Positions 26,292 to 35,187 of a DNA stretch of 64,000 bases are shown one piece after another. Below the pieces are notes generated by a model, which was not told where the DNA came from, ran no database searches, and saw nothing but the letters and a program-made list of their open reading frames with translations. The stretch is from Elusimicrobiaceae bacterium (GTDB taxonomy: Bacteria; Elusimicrobiota; Elusimicrobia; Elusimicrobiales; Elusimicrobiaceae): positions 1 through 64,000 of the forward strand of contig JAFXVA010000008.1 in the NCBI GenBank assembly GCA_017534965.1. The letters are read 5' to 3'. Position numbers and translations under genes: made by a program. How positions within the stretch are numbered: position 1 is the first letter of the stretch; every line of letters begins with the position of its first letter.

Positions 26292-27038
26292 TTATGCCGT
26301 TAATATAAGGTGGCCGTTTGCGGTCACCGCGACACTATGTTCAAAATGGGCAGAATAACTGCCGTCTTTTGTTACGACTGTCCAGTCGTTGTCTAAAACT
26401 TCTACTTCATCCCCACCTAGGTTCAACATTGGTTCTATCGCAAGAACCATGCCTTCTCTTAAAATTGGGCCTTTACCTTTCGGTCCGTAATTTAAAACAC
26501 AGGGTTCTTCGTGTAGTTTGCGTCCAACGCCGTGGCCGCAATAGTCTCTGACTATACCAAGTTTACCAGCTGTGGCGTAAGTTTCAACCATATTGGATAT
26601 ATCACCAAGATGTATCCCCGGTTTTACAAGTTCTATTGCTTTGTTTAAAGACTTTTGAGTTTGTTCTAAAAGTCTTTGAGCCTCACTTGCAACTTTGCCC
26701 ACAGGTATGGTGAGGGCTGCGTCCGCATGAAAGCCGTCAAGATAAGCGCCAACATCAATACCAACTATGTCGCCTTCTCTTAATATTTTTGTTTTACTAG
26801 GTATTCCGTGAACGACTTCTTCATTTACGGAAGCACAAATGCTCCCCGGAAAACCGCCGTATCCCAAAAAGGACGGAACAGCGCCGCAGCTTCTTATAAC
26901 TTCTTCTGCTATTTTATCCAGATGCCAAGTGCTAACACCGGGCCTTACTTCCAGTTGCATCCTTTTTAAAACTTTAGATACAACTTTGCCTGATGCTTGC
27001 ATTTTCTTGATTTCTTCACTACTCTTTAATTCTATCAT
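26292..27038 (-). CDS. map: Type I methionine aminopeptidase
   Basis: 248 aa; removes initiator Met from new proteins. Metal ligands are seen in IDVGAYLDGFHADAALT (two Asp), YCGHGVGRKLHEEP (His) and AIEPMLNLGG (Glu), plus the final Glu in AHFEHSVAV. No N-terminal zinc-finger extension. Located between adk and infA as in many Gram-positives and deep-branching phyla. It overlaps the adk stop by 4 nt. Confidence 0.97.
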   Translation of the reverse strand: MIELKSSEEIKKMQASGKVVSKVLKRMQLEVRPGVSTWHLDKIAEEVIRSCGAVPSFLGYGGFPGSICASVNEEVVHGIPSKTKILREGDIVGIDVGAYLDGFHADAALTIPVGKVASEAQRLLEQTQKSLNKAIELVKPGIHLGDISNMVETYATAGKLGIVRDYCGHGVGRKLHEEPCVLNYGPKGKGPILREGMVLAIEPMLNLGGDEVEVLDNDWTVVTKDGSYSAHFEHSVAVTANGHLILTA

Positions 27039-27670
27039 TTTTTGAGACCTATTGCACGCAAAATTTCATTATGAACTTCGCGCGCCTCTTTACTGGCATC
27101 TAAACGCTTAACGCCAATAGAAGATTCATAATAATCTACTAAAGGACGTGTTTGCTTTTCAAACACCTCAAGACGATGTTTTGCACTTTCCAGGGTATCG
27201 TCGCTGCGGGTTATTAAATTTCCCCCGCAAGAACAACTGCCCGTAAAACTTTTATCGTATATGTTAAAAATCGCTCCGCATTTTGAACATACTCTTCTTG
27301 AGGTTAATCTTTTTATAACTTCTTCTTTACTTAACTCCAAGAAAAGCACGTAATCAATCTTTTGTCTAAGAACGCTCAAACTTATACGCAAACTTTCTGC
27401 TTGAGGTATTGTTCTGGGAAAGCCATCAAATATATGCGACTGCCTCCCCCTTTTTAAAACTTGTTCAACAAGTTTTATTATTTGTTCATCACGAACTAAA
27501 TTGCCTTGACTTATTCCTTTTTCAACTGCTTTACCAAGTGGGGTTGCAAGGGCAATTTCTTTTCTTATCATATCCCCTGTGGAAATATGTTCAAAATCAT
27601 ATTCTTTTACTAAAATCTCCGCTTGCGTGCCTTTGCCCGCACCAGGATATCCAAGTAAAATTATATTCAT
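27035..27670 (-). CDS. adk: Adenylate kinase, zinc-containing
   Basis: 211 aa; 2 ADP to ATP plus AMP. P-loop GYPGAGKGTQ at residues 8-17, AMP site STGDMIR, and a LID with Cys128, Cys131, Cys146 and Cys148 forming a structural zinc site (VCSKCGAIFN, then SCSCGG). The true start is ATG 27670 with GAGGAA upstream; the frame extends 17 codons further but without support. The spacer to secY carries a GC-rich inverted repeat. Confidence 0.96.
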   Translation of the reverse strand: MNIILLGYPGAGKGTQAEILVKEYDFEHISTGDMIRKEIALATPLGKAVEKGISQGNLVRDEQIIKLVEQVLKRGRQSHIFDGFPRTIPQAESLRISLSVLRQKIDYVLFLELSKEEVIKRLTSRRVCSKCGAIFNIYDKSFTGSCSCGGNLITRSDDTLESAKHRLEVFEKQTRPLVDYYESSIGVKRLDASKEAREVHNEILRAIGLKK

Positions 27671-27691
27671 ATTTCCTCTTGGCTTATGTCC

Positions 27692-27715
27692 GGCCGGCTC
27701 TAAAAGAACCGGCCG
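27692..27715 (-). promoter_or_regulatory. GC-rich hairpin between secY and adk
   Basis: GGCCGG and CCGGCC arms separated by an A/T-rich loop of about 10 nt, in the 53-bp gap between the secY stop and the adk start. There is no T-run after it, so it is more likely an mRNA-processing or stability element than a terminator. Confidence 0.5.
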
Positions 27716-27723
27716 AAACAAAT

Positions 27724-29070
27724 TTATTCGCCTACATTGAACCAGCGGCCTTTAATACCACGCCCTTTCATTAAGGGTTGATAATTGTGTGCAAGTAAAT
27801 GGGCTTGCACTTGGCCAACTGTGTCTAATGCAACACCTACTACGATGAGTAAGGATGTTCCGCCGAAATAGAAAGGAACATTAAATTTGAACCTTAAAAA
27901 GTCCGGCAAAACGGCAATTGCGGAAACAAATAAAGCTCCGCTTAAAGTTATTCTGTTCATAACCCACTCAATATAATGTTGAGTGGCATCGCCCGGTCTG
28001 ATACCAGGGATAAAGCCGCCCCATTTTTTCATATTTTCTGCTATATCTTTAGGATTGAAAGACATGGAGTTATAAAAATAACAGAAGAAGATAATTAAAG
28101 CGACATAGATTAAAGTATATGCCCAATTACCATGGCCGATATATTGCATTACTTTTTGAGCCCATGGAGATTCCGGCATAAATTGTGCTATTGTTAAAGG
28201 CATTGAAAGAACAGACATAGCAAAGATGACTGCGATAACACCGCTTTGGTCTATTTTTAAAGGCAAGTAGCTTGTTTGACCGCCATACATTTTATTGCCA
28301 ACCATTCTTTTTGCATATTGCACAGGTATTTGTCTTTGAGCAGTTTCTACCCAAACAACAAGACCCATAATAACAACCGCAGCACCCACAATAAGTATGG
28401 CTGTAAGTAATTGAATTTCTTCTGCACTTACTAAACCGATTAAACTGCTTATTGCGGAAGGCAATCTATCAACGATACCTGCAAAGATGATTAAAGAAAT
28501 ACCATTACCGATACCCTTTTCTGTCATCTGTTCACCAAGCCACATAAGGAACATTGTTCCTGTAGCAAGGGTTAAGGTCGTTGTTAAAATGAAAGACCAG
28601 GAAGGATCTACAACCATTTGCATATTGCCCGGAGCAGACATTTTTGTTAAAGCCAAAGTTAAACCAAAACCTTGAAGTAAAGACAAAACGAGAGCAAAAA
28701 CTCTTGTGATTTGGTTTTCTTTTCTGCGGCCATATTCCCCTTCTTTACTTAATTTTTCTAAAGCAGGGATTACATGGGCGCCCTTTATCAAGCTCATAAT
28801 AATTGAAGCATTGATATAGGGCATAATACCTAATGCCAGAACAGAAAACTTACCCAAAGCACCACCTGAAAATATATCCAAGAAACCAAGCATTCCTCCT
28901 TCATGTTGTTTGAAGAAGGAAGCAAGGGCTTCTGTATTAATACCAGGTATAGGTATTACTGCTGCGACACGGAAAACTGCTAAGGCAATTGCTACAAACA
29001 AAAGCCTTTTTTTGAGTTCCGGAGATTGAAATATATTCAATATATTTGCTGTTGGGTTATTTTCGTGCAT
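27724..29070 (-). CDS. secY: Preprotein translocase subunit SecY
   Basis: 448 aa, ten membrane helices; forms the protein-conducting channel with SecE (43825). The opening FQSPELKKRLLFVAIALAVFRV, the plug-region IFSGGALGKFSVLALGIMPYINASII and the C-terminal GTSLLIVVGVALDTV are characteristic. It overlaps the rplO stop by 1 nt, with an AAGG site. Confidence 0.98.
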   Translation of the reverse strand: MHENNPTANILNIFQSPELKKRLLFVAIALAVFRVAAVIPIPGINTEALASFFKQHEGGMLGFLDIFSGGALGKFSVLALGIMPYINASIIMSLIKGAHVIPALEKLSKEGEYGRRKENQITRVFALVLSLLQGFGLTLALTKMSAPGNMQMVVDPSWSFILTTTLTLATGTMFLMWLGEQMTEKGIGNGISLIIFAGIVDRLPSAISSLIGLVSAEEIQLLTAILIVGAAVVIMGLVVWVETAQRQIPVQYAKRMVGNKMYGGQTSYLPLKIDQSGVIAVIFAMSVLSMPLTIAQFMPESPWAQKVMQYIGHGNWAYTLIYVALIIFFCYFYNSMSFNPKDIAENMKKWGGFIPGIRPGDATQHYIEWVMNRITLSGALFVSAIAVLPDFLRFKFNVPFYFGGTSLLIVVGVALDTVGQVQAHLLAHNYQPLMKGRGIKGRWFNVGE

Positions 29071-29534
29071 TATTTTGCCTTTTTATTTTCAATAACTGTT
29101 GCTTTACCGCCGGCTTTTTCAATAGCTGCTTTGGCAGAAGCAGAAAAAGCATGTGCGGTAACGTTAAGAGCATGTTTAAGTTCGCCGTTAGCCAAAACTT
29201 TGATTTTTTTGGTATCTTTTACAAGATTTTTCTTTTTCAAAATTTCGGGGGTAACTTCTTCACCTGCTTTAAAAACTTTAGCAAGAGAACCTAAGTTTAC
29301 CCATTCGCCCTTAACTGCAAAAGAAGCATTAGAAAAACCGCTTTTCGGGATTCTTCTAACCAAAGGCATTTGACCGCCTTCTTTGCTTTCTTTACGGGTA
29401 TTACCGGAACGGGAAGTTTGACCTTTCATACCTTTTGTTGAGGAACGACCCATCCCTGAACCAATACCTAAACCAATTCTTCTTTTTGCTTTTCTGGAGC
29501 CGTGTTTAGGAAAAAGTGAACTTAATGTTGTCAT
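29070..29534 (-). CDS. rplO: 50S ribosomal protein L15
   Basis: 154 aa, late-assembly large-subunit protein. The Gly/Arg-rich N-terminus RRIGLGIGSGMGRSSTKGMKGQTSRSG is typical. It follows rpsE by 11 bp. The gene for L30 (rpmD), normally between these two, is absent. Strong TAGGAGG site. Confidence 0.97.
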   Translation of the reverse strand: MTTLSSLFPKHGSRKAKRRIGLGIGSGMGRSSTKGMKGQTSRSGNTRKESKEGGQMPLVRRIPKSGFSNASFAVKGEWVNLGSLAKVFKAGEEVTPEILKKKNLVKDTKKIKVLANGELKHALNVTAHAFSASAKAAIEKAGGKATVIENKKAK

Positions 29535-29545
29535 AAATTATCCTC

Positions 29546-30133
29546 CTATTTTGCGACTGCTGTTGTTTCTGCAGCAGGAACGTCTGCAGTAGCAGTTTGT
29601 TTGCCACGGCTGGTAAGAACAGCATCTTTGCTCTTTAACAATTTTAAAGCTTCCATTGTTGCATAAGCTAAATTGCAAGAGTTGGTGCTGCCAATACTCT
29701 TAGAAAGAATATTTTTAATACCGGCTGCTTCCAAGATTAAACGAACTGCAGCACCGGCGATAACACCGGTACCGGGAGCGGCTGGTTTCATCCAAACGCT
29801 GGAGGAACCGAACTTGCCCAAAACTTCGTGCGGAATAGTATCGTTTACAATAGGGAATTTAATGCTATTCTTTCTTGCTTGGAATTCTGCTTTAGACACG
29901 GCAAATTGAACTTGGTTTGCCTTGCCGATAGCTACGCCGACTTTACCATTGCCGTCACCGACAACAACTAAAGCTCTAAAACCAAAGCGTTTACCACCTT
30001 TTACAACTTTTGCAGTTCTTGCAACGTGGATAACGGTGGTTGTGCCTTCGGGTTTTGCGCGTAACTGAAACTCGGTCTTATGACCTTTCGCTTCTCTTTT
30101 ATTTTCGCTCTTTGGCGTTTCTTTATTTAACAT
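29546..30133 (-). CDS. rpsE: 30S ribosomal protein S5
   Basis: 195 aa. The conserved core (VVKGGKRFGFRALVVVGDGNGKVGVAIGKA; GAAVRLILEAAGIKNILSKSIGS) maintains decoding fidelity and helicase activity of the entry tunnel. There are about 30 extra N-terminal residues, and an Ala/Thr-rich C-terminal tail (ATADVPAAETTAVAK) that is longer than in most species. Confidence 0.97.
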   Translation of the reverse strand: MLNKETPKSENKREAKGHKTEFQLRAKPEGTTTVIHVARTAKVVKGGKRFGFRALVVVGDGNGKVGVAIGKANQVQFAVSKAEFQARKNSIKFPIVNDTIPHEVLGKFGSSSVWMKPAAPGTGVIAGAAVRLILEAAGIKNILSKSIGSTNSCNLAYATMEALKLLKSKDAVLTSRGKQTATADVPAAETTAVAK

Positions 30134-30148
30134 TTATTCACCTTAAAG

Positions 30149-30514
30149 TTAAAATTTTAAACCTGCTTTGCGGGCAGAATCTGCTAAAGCTTTTACTCTG
30201 CCGTGATAGATGCGGGCACCTCTGTCAAAGCGAACTTCTTTAACACCTTTTTCAAGGGCTTTTTTTGCAATAAGTTCACCAAGAGCGGTGGCTGCTTCTA
30301 TGCTTTTGCCGGAGGCTTTATATTTGCCTTCAAGTTCTTTAGAAGCGCTGGTTGCGCTTACAAGAACTTTGCCTTCCATATCATCTATTACGGAAGCATA
30401 AATATATTTTAAACTTCTGTAAACAGATAATCTGGGTCTTTCAAGACCGGCAGCTTGCAACTTTCTTTGTGTTCTTTCTTTTCTGTATTGATATCTTTCT
30501 TGCTTAGTTGCCAT
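30149..30514 (-). CDS. rplR: 50S ribosomal protein L18
   Basis: 121 aa; binds 5S r[23 protein letters not shown] and the C-terminal [32 protein letters not shown] are standard. AGGAGG precedes the ATG. It is 2 nt from rplF upstream. Confidence 0.98.
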   Translation of the reverse strand: MATKQERYQYRKERTQRKLQAAGLERPRLSVYRSLKYIYASVIDDMEGKVLVSATSASKELEGKYKASGKSIEAATALGELIAKKALEKGVKEVRFDRGARIYHGRVKALADSARKAGLKF

Positions 30515-30516
30515 AA

Positions 30517-31068
30517 TTATTTGCCTCCTGCAGCAGCTTTACCGGCTTTTCTGACGATATGTTCGTCTTGGTATTTAATACCGCTGCCTTTATAGGGTTC
30601 CGGCGGTCTGATTTTTCTGATTTTAGCAGCAAAATCGCCGACTAAAACTTTATCACTGCCTTGAATTTCCACTAAAGGATTTTTAGGGTCAGCAACAACT
30701 TTTAAACCGGCCGGGATATCTAAAATTACCGGGTGGGAGAAACCAAGTTCCATATTAAGTTTATTGCCGCTAACGACGACTTTATAACCAAGGCCGTTAA
30801 CTTCTAAAACTTTTTTGAAAGGTGTTTCAACACCGCTGACTAAATTTTGAACTCTTGCTCTGGTTGTTCCGTAAAGAGCATTAAGTTCAACTTCTCTGCC
30901 TTTTTCAACTTCAAAAGTTAAGGTAGAACCATCAAGTTTAGCGGTAATTCCTTGGGGAACGACATAATTTAAAGTAGCCAAAGGACCTTGAACTTTAATA
31001 TCATTGCCTTTAACTTCTACTTTAACTTTAGCGGGGATTTGGATTGGTTTTTTACCTATTCTGCTCAT
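30517..31068 (-). CDS. rplF: 50S ribosomal protein L6
   Basis: 183 aa, two L6 domains near the GTPase-associated centre. [19 protein letters not shown] opens and [25 protein letters not shown] ends the protein. ATG 31068 has GGGGGG just upstream and matches the family start; eight extra codons are open upstream inside rpsH. Confidence 0.97.
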   Translation of the reverse strand: MSRIGKKPIQIPAKVKVEVKGNDIKVQGPLATLNYVVPQGITAKLDGSTLTFEVEKGREVELNALYGTTRARVQNLVSGVETPFKKVLEVNGLGYKVVVSGNKLNMELGFSHPVILDIPAGLKVVADPKNPLVEIQGSDKVLVGDFAAKIRKIRPPEPYKGSGIKYQDEHIVRKAGKAAAGGK

Positions 31069-31076
31069 ATTCCCCC

Positions 31077-31466
31077 CTACCAAACTTGGCACAAGACTTC
31101 GCCGCCAACTTTTTCTTCTTTGGCTTTGGCGTCGGTCATAATGCCTTTTGAGGTTGAAAGTATTGAAGTCCCAAAAGCACCGCGAACGCTGGGAATATTT
31201 TCATAAGAGCTATAAACTCTTTTACCCGGGCGGGAAACTCTTCTAAGACCTTGAATAACGCTTTGATTGTCGTTATATTTCAAAAATACTCTTACAAAAC
31301 CGCCTTTGGTTTCATTGTGGATGGCTTTATAGTTTGCTATATAGCCTTCTTCCTTCAAAACTCTGGCGATTTCGGTTTTGATTTTAGAGAAAGGAATATC
31401 TACTCTTTCTTTTCTCTTCATATTGGCATTTCTTATTCTTGTTAAGAAATCTGCTATTGGATCCAT
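31077..31466 (-). CDS. rpsH: 30S ribosomal protein S8
   Basis: 129 aa; primary 16S binder (central domain) and in E. coli the translational repressor of the spc operon. DPIADFLTRIRNANMKRKERVDIPFS and the C-terminal GTSILSTSKGIMTD and GGEVLCQVW blocks are normal. No Shine-Dalgarno lies near the ATG. The only strong one, AGGAGG, is 85 nt upstream, across a structured 94-nt gap (see next entry). Confidence 0.97.
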   Translation of the reverse strand: MDPIADFLTRIRNANMKRKERVDIPFSKIKTEIARVLKEEGYIANYKAIHNETKGGFVRVFLKYNDNQSVIQGLRRVSRPGKRVYSSYENIPSVRGAFGTSILSTSKGIMTDAKAKEEKVGGEVLCQVW

Positions 31467-31560
31467 AATTTAAACGCTAAAACAATTTTACTTTCCACTT
31501 GAGTTAAAGTGACGCAATTTCTTGCGGTGCGGAGTTAAAATCGTTTAAAGCTTTCCTCCT
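31467..31560 (-). promoter_or_regulatory. Structured rpsN-rpsH leader bridging the Shine-Dalgarno to the rpsH start
   Basis: Reading the minus strand from the rpsN stop: AGGAGG, AAAGC, then stem 1 left arm TTTAAACG and stem 2 left arm ATTTTAACT. Two hairpins follow, CGCAA-GAAA-TTGCG and CACTT-TAACTC-AAGTG. Then come stem 2 right arm AGTAAAAT, 8 unpaired nt, stem 1 right arm CGTTTAAA, TT and the ATG of rpsH. Stem 1 is a perfect 8 bp, and stem 2 is 8 bp with one bulged A. Folded, the Shine-Dalgarno to ATG distance is 7 nt. This could be a site where S8 or another protein controls translation. Confidence 0.7.
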
Positions 31561-31746
31561 TTACCAGCTTGATTTTTTTACACCAGGCAATAATCCCTGA
31601 TGGGCCATTTTTCTAAAGCAGATACGACAAAGACCGAAATCTCTGTAATATCCTCTTGATCTGCCGCAGATTTGGCATCTGTTATGATAGCGGACTGCAA
31701 ACTTCTGCGGTTTTGCCATTTTGGCAACCCATGCTTTTGTAGCCAT
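31561..31746 (-). CDS. rpsN: 30S ribosomal protein S14, zinc type
   Basis: 61 aa, the short C+ form with Cys24, Cys27, Cys40 and Cys43 ([27 protein letters not shown]). Sits in the head of the small subunit. Start preceded by GAGGAG. It is the last gene before the structured leader of rpsH. Confidence 0.97.
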   Translation of the reverse strand: MATKAWVAKMAKPQKFAVRYHNRCQICGRSRGYYRDFGLCRICFRKMAHQGLLPGVKKSSW

Positions 31747-31749
31747 AGT

Positions 31750-32346
31750 TTAGTTGCTCCTCTTTCTGAACGGAAAACCCATGAAGTCCATCAACATTTG
31801 GCCGTCTTTATCGTTCTTGGCGGTTGTTACAAATGTGATATTCATACCATGTGCTTTAGGAGATTTTTCTACATCAATTTCGGGGAACACATAGTGTTCT
31901 TTTAAACCGATATTAAGATTACCTCTCCCGTCAAAACCTCTATTGAAACCTTGGAAGTCTCTAATACGAGGGCAAACGATATTGATGAATCTATCCATAA
32001 ATTCATACATAATTGCGCCTCTTAAGGTTACTCTAACGCCGATGGGCATACCTTCTCTTAACTTAAAGTTAGAGATAGATTTTTTTGCTCTTCTTACTTG
32101 AGCAAGTTGCCCGGTAATAGCGGTTAAATCTTCTCTGGCGATATCTAAGAATTTAATATCTTCTTTTGCATCTGCCACGCCGATATTAACAACTATTTTT
32201 TCAAGTTTAGGCGCTGCCATAGGGCTTTTAACTTTCATTTCTTTTAGTAAAGCCGGCAACACTTTATCTTTGTAATAAGTTCTCAACCTGGGCTCATAAG
32301 CTTGGGTTTTGACTTCTTTTTTTGCTGTTTCTTTCTTTTCTGTCAT
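31750..32346 (-). CDS. rplE: 50S ribosomal protein L5
   Basis: 198 aa; binds 5S rRNA and contacts the P-site tRNA. The core LEKIVVNIGVADA and FRGAIMYEF-like RGAIMYEFMDRFINIVCPRIRDF blocks are standard. There is an extra basic N-terminal tail of about 15 residues (TEKKETAKKEVKTQAYEPRL). The ribosome site is a weak CAGGT. Confidence 0.97.
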   Translation of the reverse strand: MTEKKETAKKEVKTQAYEPRLRTYYKDKVLPALLKEMKVKSPMAAPKLEKIVVNIGVADAKEDIKFLDIAREDLTAITGQLAQVRRAKKSISNFKLREGMPIGVRVTLRGAIMYEFMDRFINIVCPRIRDFQGFNRGFDGRGNLNIGLKEHYVFPEIDVEKSPKAHGMNITFVTTAKNDKDGQMLMDFMGFPFRKRSN

Positions 32347-32348
32347 TT

Positions 32349-32657
32349 TTATTTACCTGCCGTGCTTACTAAAGCCGCATTACATTTGCGGCAAACTCTG
32401 CCTTCTTGAGTGTTCTTCGGTGTGCTGTGTTTACCGCATTTAGGGCAAACTACTGCTACGTTAGAAGCATCTAAAGGGGCTTCTTTCTTGATTATTCCGC
32501 CTTTGCTTTTTTGGCTGGGTTTGGTGTTTTTGGAAATCATATTGATTCCGGTAACAATAACTTTGTTTTTAGAAGGAATGATTTCTCTTACTTCACCAGT
32601 TTTACCTTTATCTTTACCGGCCAGAATAATAACTTTATCGTTCTTTTTTAAATTCAT
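32349..32657 (-). CDS. rplX: 50S ribosomal protein L24 with a zinc-ribbon-like C-terminus
   Basis: 102 aa; assembly initiator with an N-terminal KOW motif (KNDKVIILAGKDKGKTGEV). The C-terminal part has Cys71, Cys74, Cys89 and Cys92 (CPKCGKHSTP, then CRKCNAAL), a probable zinc site not found in the E. coli protein. Strong GGAGG site; adjacent to rplN. Confidence 0.96.
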   Translation of the reverse strand: MNLKKNDKVIILAGKDKGKTGEVREIIPSKNKVIVTGINMISKNTKPSQKSKGGIIKKEAPLDASNVAVVCPKCGKHSTPKNTQEGRVCRKCNAALVSTAGK

Positions 32658-32659
32658 AA

Positions 32660-33028
32660 TTATAGAACCTCCGGAGCTAAGGAAATGATTTTTAAGAAAT
32701 TCTTTTCTCTTAACTCTCTGGCGACGGGGCCGAACACGCGGGTGCCTTTAGGTTCGCCTGATTCGTTGATAAGGCAAACGGCATTATCGTCAAAGCGGAT
32801 ATAAGATCCGTCTTTTCTGCGTTTTTCGCGTGAAATTCTAACGACCACTGCTCTTACTACATCACCTTTTTTAACGTTTGATGTAGGAATTGCGTCCTTA
32901 ACGGAACACATAATGACATCTCCCAAGGAAGCGATATCTCTGTGATGACCGCCTCTGATTTTGAAGCATTGGACTTTTCTTGCACCGGAGTTGTCTGCGA
33001 CATTAAGAATAGATCTAAGTTGTATCAT
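32660..33028 (-). CDS. rplN: 50S ribosomal protein L14
   Basis: 122 aa; subunit-interface protein. [22 protein letters not shown] and the C-terminal [19 protein letters not shown] are diagnostic. Strong GAGGAG site and normal spc-operon position. Confidence 0.98.
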   Translation of the reverse strand: MIQLRSILNVADNSGARKVQCFKIRGGHHRDIASLGDVIMCSVKDAIPTSNVKKGDVVRAVVVRISREKRRKDGSYIRFDDNAVCLINESGEPKGTRVFGPVARELREKNFLKIISLAPEVL

Positions 33029-33046
33029 TTTATCTTCTCCTCAAGA

Positions 33047-33316
33047 TTAACCCAAGGCCTTTTCCGTAATCTTGGAAATACGCCATCTTTTAAGTTTAGA
33101 CAAAGGTCTTGTTGATGTAATCTCTACCTTGTCGCCAATTTTGCTTTCATTATTCTCATCATGAGCATGATAGCATTTGGAGGTTGTTATAACCTTGCCA
33201 TAAAAAGAATGCTTTTTGGTGGTAAGAACTTCAACCGTGCGGGTTTTATTCATTTTATCTGAAACTACCACGCCGTTAAGCACTTTTCTTTGTGCGCGAT
33301 TTACTTTATTTTCCAT
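33047..33316 (-). CDS. rpsQ: 30S ribosomal protein S17
   Basis: 89 aa OB-fold protein. RKVLNGVVVSDKMNKTRTVEVLTTK and IGDKVEITSTRPLSKLKRWRI are standard. AGAGGA site upstream. Follows rpmC by 12 nt. Confidence 0.98.
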   Translation of the reverse strand: MENKVNRAQRKVLNGVVVSDKMNKTRTVEVLTTKKHSFYGKVITTSKCYHAHDENNESKIGDKVEITSTRPLSKLKRWRISKITEKALG

Positions 33317-33328
33317 TTACAAATCCTC

Positions 33329-33532
33329 TTATTTGGACTGCCTTTTTTGCCTAATAATTGTGTTAAGCAAGGCGATTTCGCGTCTGACAACTCTAATTTC
33401 CAAAGGATTGGATAGCGGAGTTGTTGAGTGTTTGAAAAGAAGATTGAACTTCTTTTCTTTTGCCTTGGCTAATTGATCTTGCAATTCTTCAAGGCTTTTA
33501 TTTTTCAAGATTTCTTTTTCTTTGGTCTTCAT
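33329..33532 (-). CDS. rpmC: 50S ribosomal protein L29
   Basis: 67 aa, two-helix protein at the tunnel exit (KNKSLEELQDQLAKAKEKKFNLLF; LEIRVVRREIALLNTIIRQ). Normal length and placement, 3 nt after rplP, with an AGAAGG site. Confidence 0.97.
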   Translation of the reverse strand: MKTKEKEILKNKSLEELQDQLAKAKEKKFNLLFKHSTTPLSNPLEIRVVRREIALLNTIIRQKRQSK

Positions 33533-33535
33533 ATA

Positions 33536-33946
33536 TTACCTTCTTGTGACCAGTTTGGTCTTGATAGGCAATTTATCAGAAGCCAAGCGGAAAGCTCTTT
33601 TTGTTTCCTCAAGTTCTGTGCCTTCAATTTCAAACAAAATGCGACCTGGTTTTACGACACAAACCCAATGATCCGGTGCACCTTTACCTTTACCCATTCT
33701 GGTTTCTGCCGGGTGTTTGGTAATGGCTTTATCCGGGAAAATTCTGGTCCACATTTTACCTTTCTTTCTGATAAATCTGGAAAGGGAAACACGAGCCGCT
33801 TCAATTTGGCGGGCTGTAATCCATTTGGGTTCTAAGGCTTTCATGCCATATTCGCCAAAGGAAACTTCCGCACCTCTTTTTGCTTTGCCCTTAATACGAG
33901 GAGCAGAAAACGGCTTTCTATATTTAACTCTTTTTGGCATCAACAT
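33536..33946 (-). CDS. rplP: 50S ribosomal protein L16
   Basis: 136 aa; needed for peptidyl-transferase and A-site tRNA positioning. [23 protein letters not shown] opens the conserved region. Two ATGs (33946 and 33940) follow the AGGAGGAG site and either could be used; the family usually begins at the second. Confidence 0.97.
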   Translation of the reverse strand: MLMPKRVKYRKPFSAPRIKGKAKRGAEVSFGEYGMKALEPKWITARQIEAARVSLSRFIRKKGKMWTRIFPDKAITKHPAETRMGKGKGAPDHWVCVVKPGRILFEIEGTELEETKRAFRLASDKLPIKTKLVTRR

Positions 33947-33961
33947 AGTTTTTCTCCTCCT

Positions 33962-34804
33962 TTATTTAGTTTCTTCCTTTTTGGAATCTTTTTTAGCAGC
34001 TGCTTTTTTTGCAGTTGTTTTTTTAGCGGCAGTTTTCTTTGCCGGAGCTTTCTTTGTTGCTTCCGGTTTAATTAAATCTTTAGCTGCTGAAATAACTTCT
34101 TCTTTAACGCCTTCAACGCTGCTGCCTTCTTGCATTTCTCTATGTTTTCTAAGTTCGTTTAAGATTTCTTTTGGAGATTTTGCAAAGTGGGTTTTCTTGA
34201 AAATCCAAACTTTTATGCCGATTTTACCGCTGACGGTATTGGCTTCATAGGTGCCATAGTCAATATCTGCACAAAGGGTATGTAAAGGAACGCGACCTTC
34301 TCTTTTCCATTCGGTGCGGGCAATTTCTGCACCGCCGAGTCTGCCGCTGAGCATAATTTTAATACCCAAGGCTTTACCTGCTAAGGCCTTTTCAATAGCT
34401 TTCTTCATTGCTGCGCCGTAGTGGGCACGTTTTTCAATTTGGAAAGCGATTGATTGAGCAACGAGTCTTGCATCCGTTTCCGGATTTTTGATTTCAACAA
34501 CATTAACGAAGGTTTTGCTGCCTGTTAATTTTTCAAGGTCTTTTCTTAAAGTTTCAATATCAGCACCTTTTTTACCGATAACTACGCCCGGTCTTGCGGT
34601 GTGAATGTTGACTCTTAAGAAAGAACCAGCTCTTTCAATACCGACAGCGCTAACGGCTGCGAGTACGAATCTGGATTCCACAAGTTGTCTGATTTGGAAA
34701 TCTTCCATAATAAGGGCAGGCATATTTTTGGGGGCAAACCATCTTGACTGCCAATCTTGTGTGTATCCAAGTCTTAAACCTTTAGGGTGTATCTTATGTC
34801 CCAT
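33962..34804 (-). CDS. rpsC: 30S ribosomal protein S3 with long Lys/Ala tail
   Basis: 280 aa. KH domain with VVIGKKGADIETLRKDLEKL and the C-terminal S3 domain (GRLGGAEIARTEWKREGRVPLHTL) are normal. After about residue 225 there is a non-conserved tail. It ends in a histone-H1-like run of AKK, PAKK and AAKK repeats (about residues 250-280), likely disordered and RNA-binding. GGGAGG precedes the ATG, which overlaps the rplV stop. Confidence 0.97.
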   Translation of the reverse strand: MGHKIHPKGLRLGYTQDWQSRWFAPKNMPALIMEDFQIRQLVESRFVLAAVSAVGIERAGSFLRVNIHTARPGVVIGKKGADIETLRKDLEKLTGSKTFVNVVEIKNPETDARLVAQSIAFQIEKRAHYGAAMKKAIEKALAGKALGIKIMLSGRLGGAEIARTEWKREGRVPLHTLCADIDYGTYEANTVSGKIGIKVWIFKKTHFAKSPKEILNELRKHREMQEGSSVEGVKEEVISAAKDLIKPEATKKAPAKKTAAKKTTAKKAAAKKDSKKEETK

Positions 34805-35166
34805 TATTTAAGCCCTCCCTTCTTTTCGTCACTAACGATAACTGTTAAGTGGCAAACACTTTTCTTATAAGGCATTGCTCTGCCTTGCGGGCCGGGCTGC
34901 ACTCTTTTTAAGTGTTTCATAGGACCTATATTTGCATAGGCCTCTTTAATATAAACTTTGGAAAAATCAAGTTTTTTGCCTGATTTTACCTGAAGGTTTG
35001 AGGCTGCGGAATGAATAGTTTTTTGAACTAAGTCGCTGCAGCGAAGTCCGCTGAAATTAACAACATTTTCAGCATATTGGACATTTTTGCCGCGGACTAA
35101 GTCTAAGAGCAAACCAACTTTCCTGCTGCCATACCTTTGAAATTTAGCTTTTGAACAAGCTTCCAT
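34804..35166 (-). CDS. rplV: 50S ribosomal protein L22
   Basis: 120 aa; its hairpin lines the exit tunnel. [27 protein letters not shown] and the loop [25 protein letters not shown] are standard. AGAGGA site. Overlaps rpsC by 1 nt. Confidence 0.98.
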   Translation of the reverse strand: MEACSKAKFQRYGSRKVGLLLDLVRGKNVQYAENVVNFSGLRCSDLVQKTIHSAASNLQVKSGKKLDFSKVYIKEAYANIGPMKHLKRVQPGPQGRAMPYKKSVCHLTVIVSDEKKGGLK

Positions 35167-35187
35167 ATCAAATTATCCTCTTATCTC

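Noticed and set aside
33717-34250. 177-aa plus-strand open frame
   Set aside because: It is antisense to rplP and rpsC, whose protein sequences are fully conserved; the frame reflects codon composition.
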